Shown one piece after another: positions 63,833 to 64,000 of a stretch of DNA of 64,000 bases. This stretch comes from Fodinibius sp034521915 (lineage in GTDB: Bacteria > Bacteroidota > Rhodothermia > Balneolales > Balneolaceae). The translations under genes were made by a program, and so were the position numbers. The stretch lies in NCBI RefSeq assembly GCF_034521915.1, contig NZ_JAXHLU010000018.1:1-64000 (forward strand). The letters are read 5' to 3'. The notes beneath the pieces are model-generated. The model saw nothing but the letters and a program-made list of their open reading frames with translations. It ran no database searches and was not told where the DNA came from. The first letter of the stretch is position 1; every line of letters begins with the position of its first letter.

Positions 63833-64000
63833 CTAACTGTTTAATTCCTTTTCTATTGTCCTTAAAATCTCATCGCTCTGTGGTTTTACATCGCTTCGAT
63901 AGCGATGGATTAGTTTTCCGTTCTTATCAATCAAGAATTTCTCGAAGTTCCATTTTATTTCGCCGGTAAAATCGGGATTTTCAGCCGTTGTCAAATACGA
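63833..64000 (-). CDS. Glutathione peroxidase, C-terminal part
   Basis: A partial gene running off the window end. The 55 residues present (FTGEIKWNFEKFLIDKNGKL, then RYRSDVKPQSDEILRTIEKE) match the C-terminus of thiol/glutathione peroxidases, including the conserved WNFEKFLID block with its catalytic-tetrad Trp-Asn. Reduces peroxides with thioredoxin or glutathione. The active-site Cys lies outside the window. Confidence 0.9.
   Translation of the reverse strand, partial: SYLTTAENPDFTGEIKWNFEKFLIDKNGKLIHRYRSDVKPQSDEILRTIEKELNS

Noticed and set aside
1..64000. CRISPR arrays, prophage or transposase genes
   Set aside because: No regularly spaced direct repeats, cas genes, phage structural genes or transposase motifs were seen in the window.

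Overview
The window is a chromosomal segment from a Bacteroidota-like bacterium. The gene order rpmB-rpmG-DUF4295, the short zinc-less adenylate kinase, the TAnnTTTG-type promoter before the HigBA module, the scarcity of Shine-Dalgarno sequences and the glycogen-binding-domain anti-sigma operon all point that way. The protein set (BNR/VPS10 exoprotein, DUF4382, HWE-type kinases, PhoD) suggests the Balneolota/Rhodothermota side (Balneola, Gracilimonas, Fodinibius-like). This placement is inference, because there is no rRNA in the window.

1-31 kb is origin-proximal housekeeping. purM and dtd diverge from a 457-base A+T-rich spacer with about ten DnaA-box-like 9-mers, the best oriC candidate here. 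Next come a metalloenzyme, DoxX, an APC permease, adk, a PIN/ribbon-helix-helix toxin-antitoxin pair, PhoD, a frameshifted MscS channel, a MITE-like repeat, a frameshifted BNR/VPS10 protein, a LolC/E-type permease, MarR, exonuclease III, a four-helix-bundle protein inside a 22-bp inverted repeat, tyrS, cvpA, yqeY, DUF4295, rpmG, rpmB, gyrB, gyrA, L-lactate dehydrogenase, PEP carboxykinase, a WYL regulator, rsmG and mnmG. Three near-perfect parS sites lie in and at the start of rsmG, which independently marks the region as origin-proximal.

31-46 kb holds sugar nucleotidyltransferase, phosphodiesterase and epimerase genes, and two large HisKA_2 sensor kinases, one with a receiver domain whose acceptor Asp is Asn. 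It then has an ECF sigma / anti-sigma / glycogen-binding beta-barrel operon, a DUF4382 lipoprotein, and three consecutive single-TM proteins that look like PilV/PilW/PilX minor pilins but lack the prepilin cleavage motif.

46-64 kb is accessory. It has NTF2-like proteins, a vanadium haloperoxidase in a G+C-richer block, a gene remnant, and duplicated AraC regulators around a flavin oxidoreductase. A run of three minus-strand genes (DUF5694, a membrane-anchored protein, a NERD nuclease) is separated by attC-like imperfect palindromes, which reads as an integrase-less integron cassette cluster. After that come a DNA-damage group (SRAP protein, Y-family polymerase, two small proteins), a Pmp3/YqaE protein, a decayed HsdR, and a HigB-HigA operon with a third gene resembling a SecB-like chaperone. 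The window ends with tRNA-Asp plus a tandem tRNA-Asp relic, apaG and the end of a glutathione peroxidase gene.
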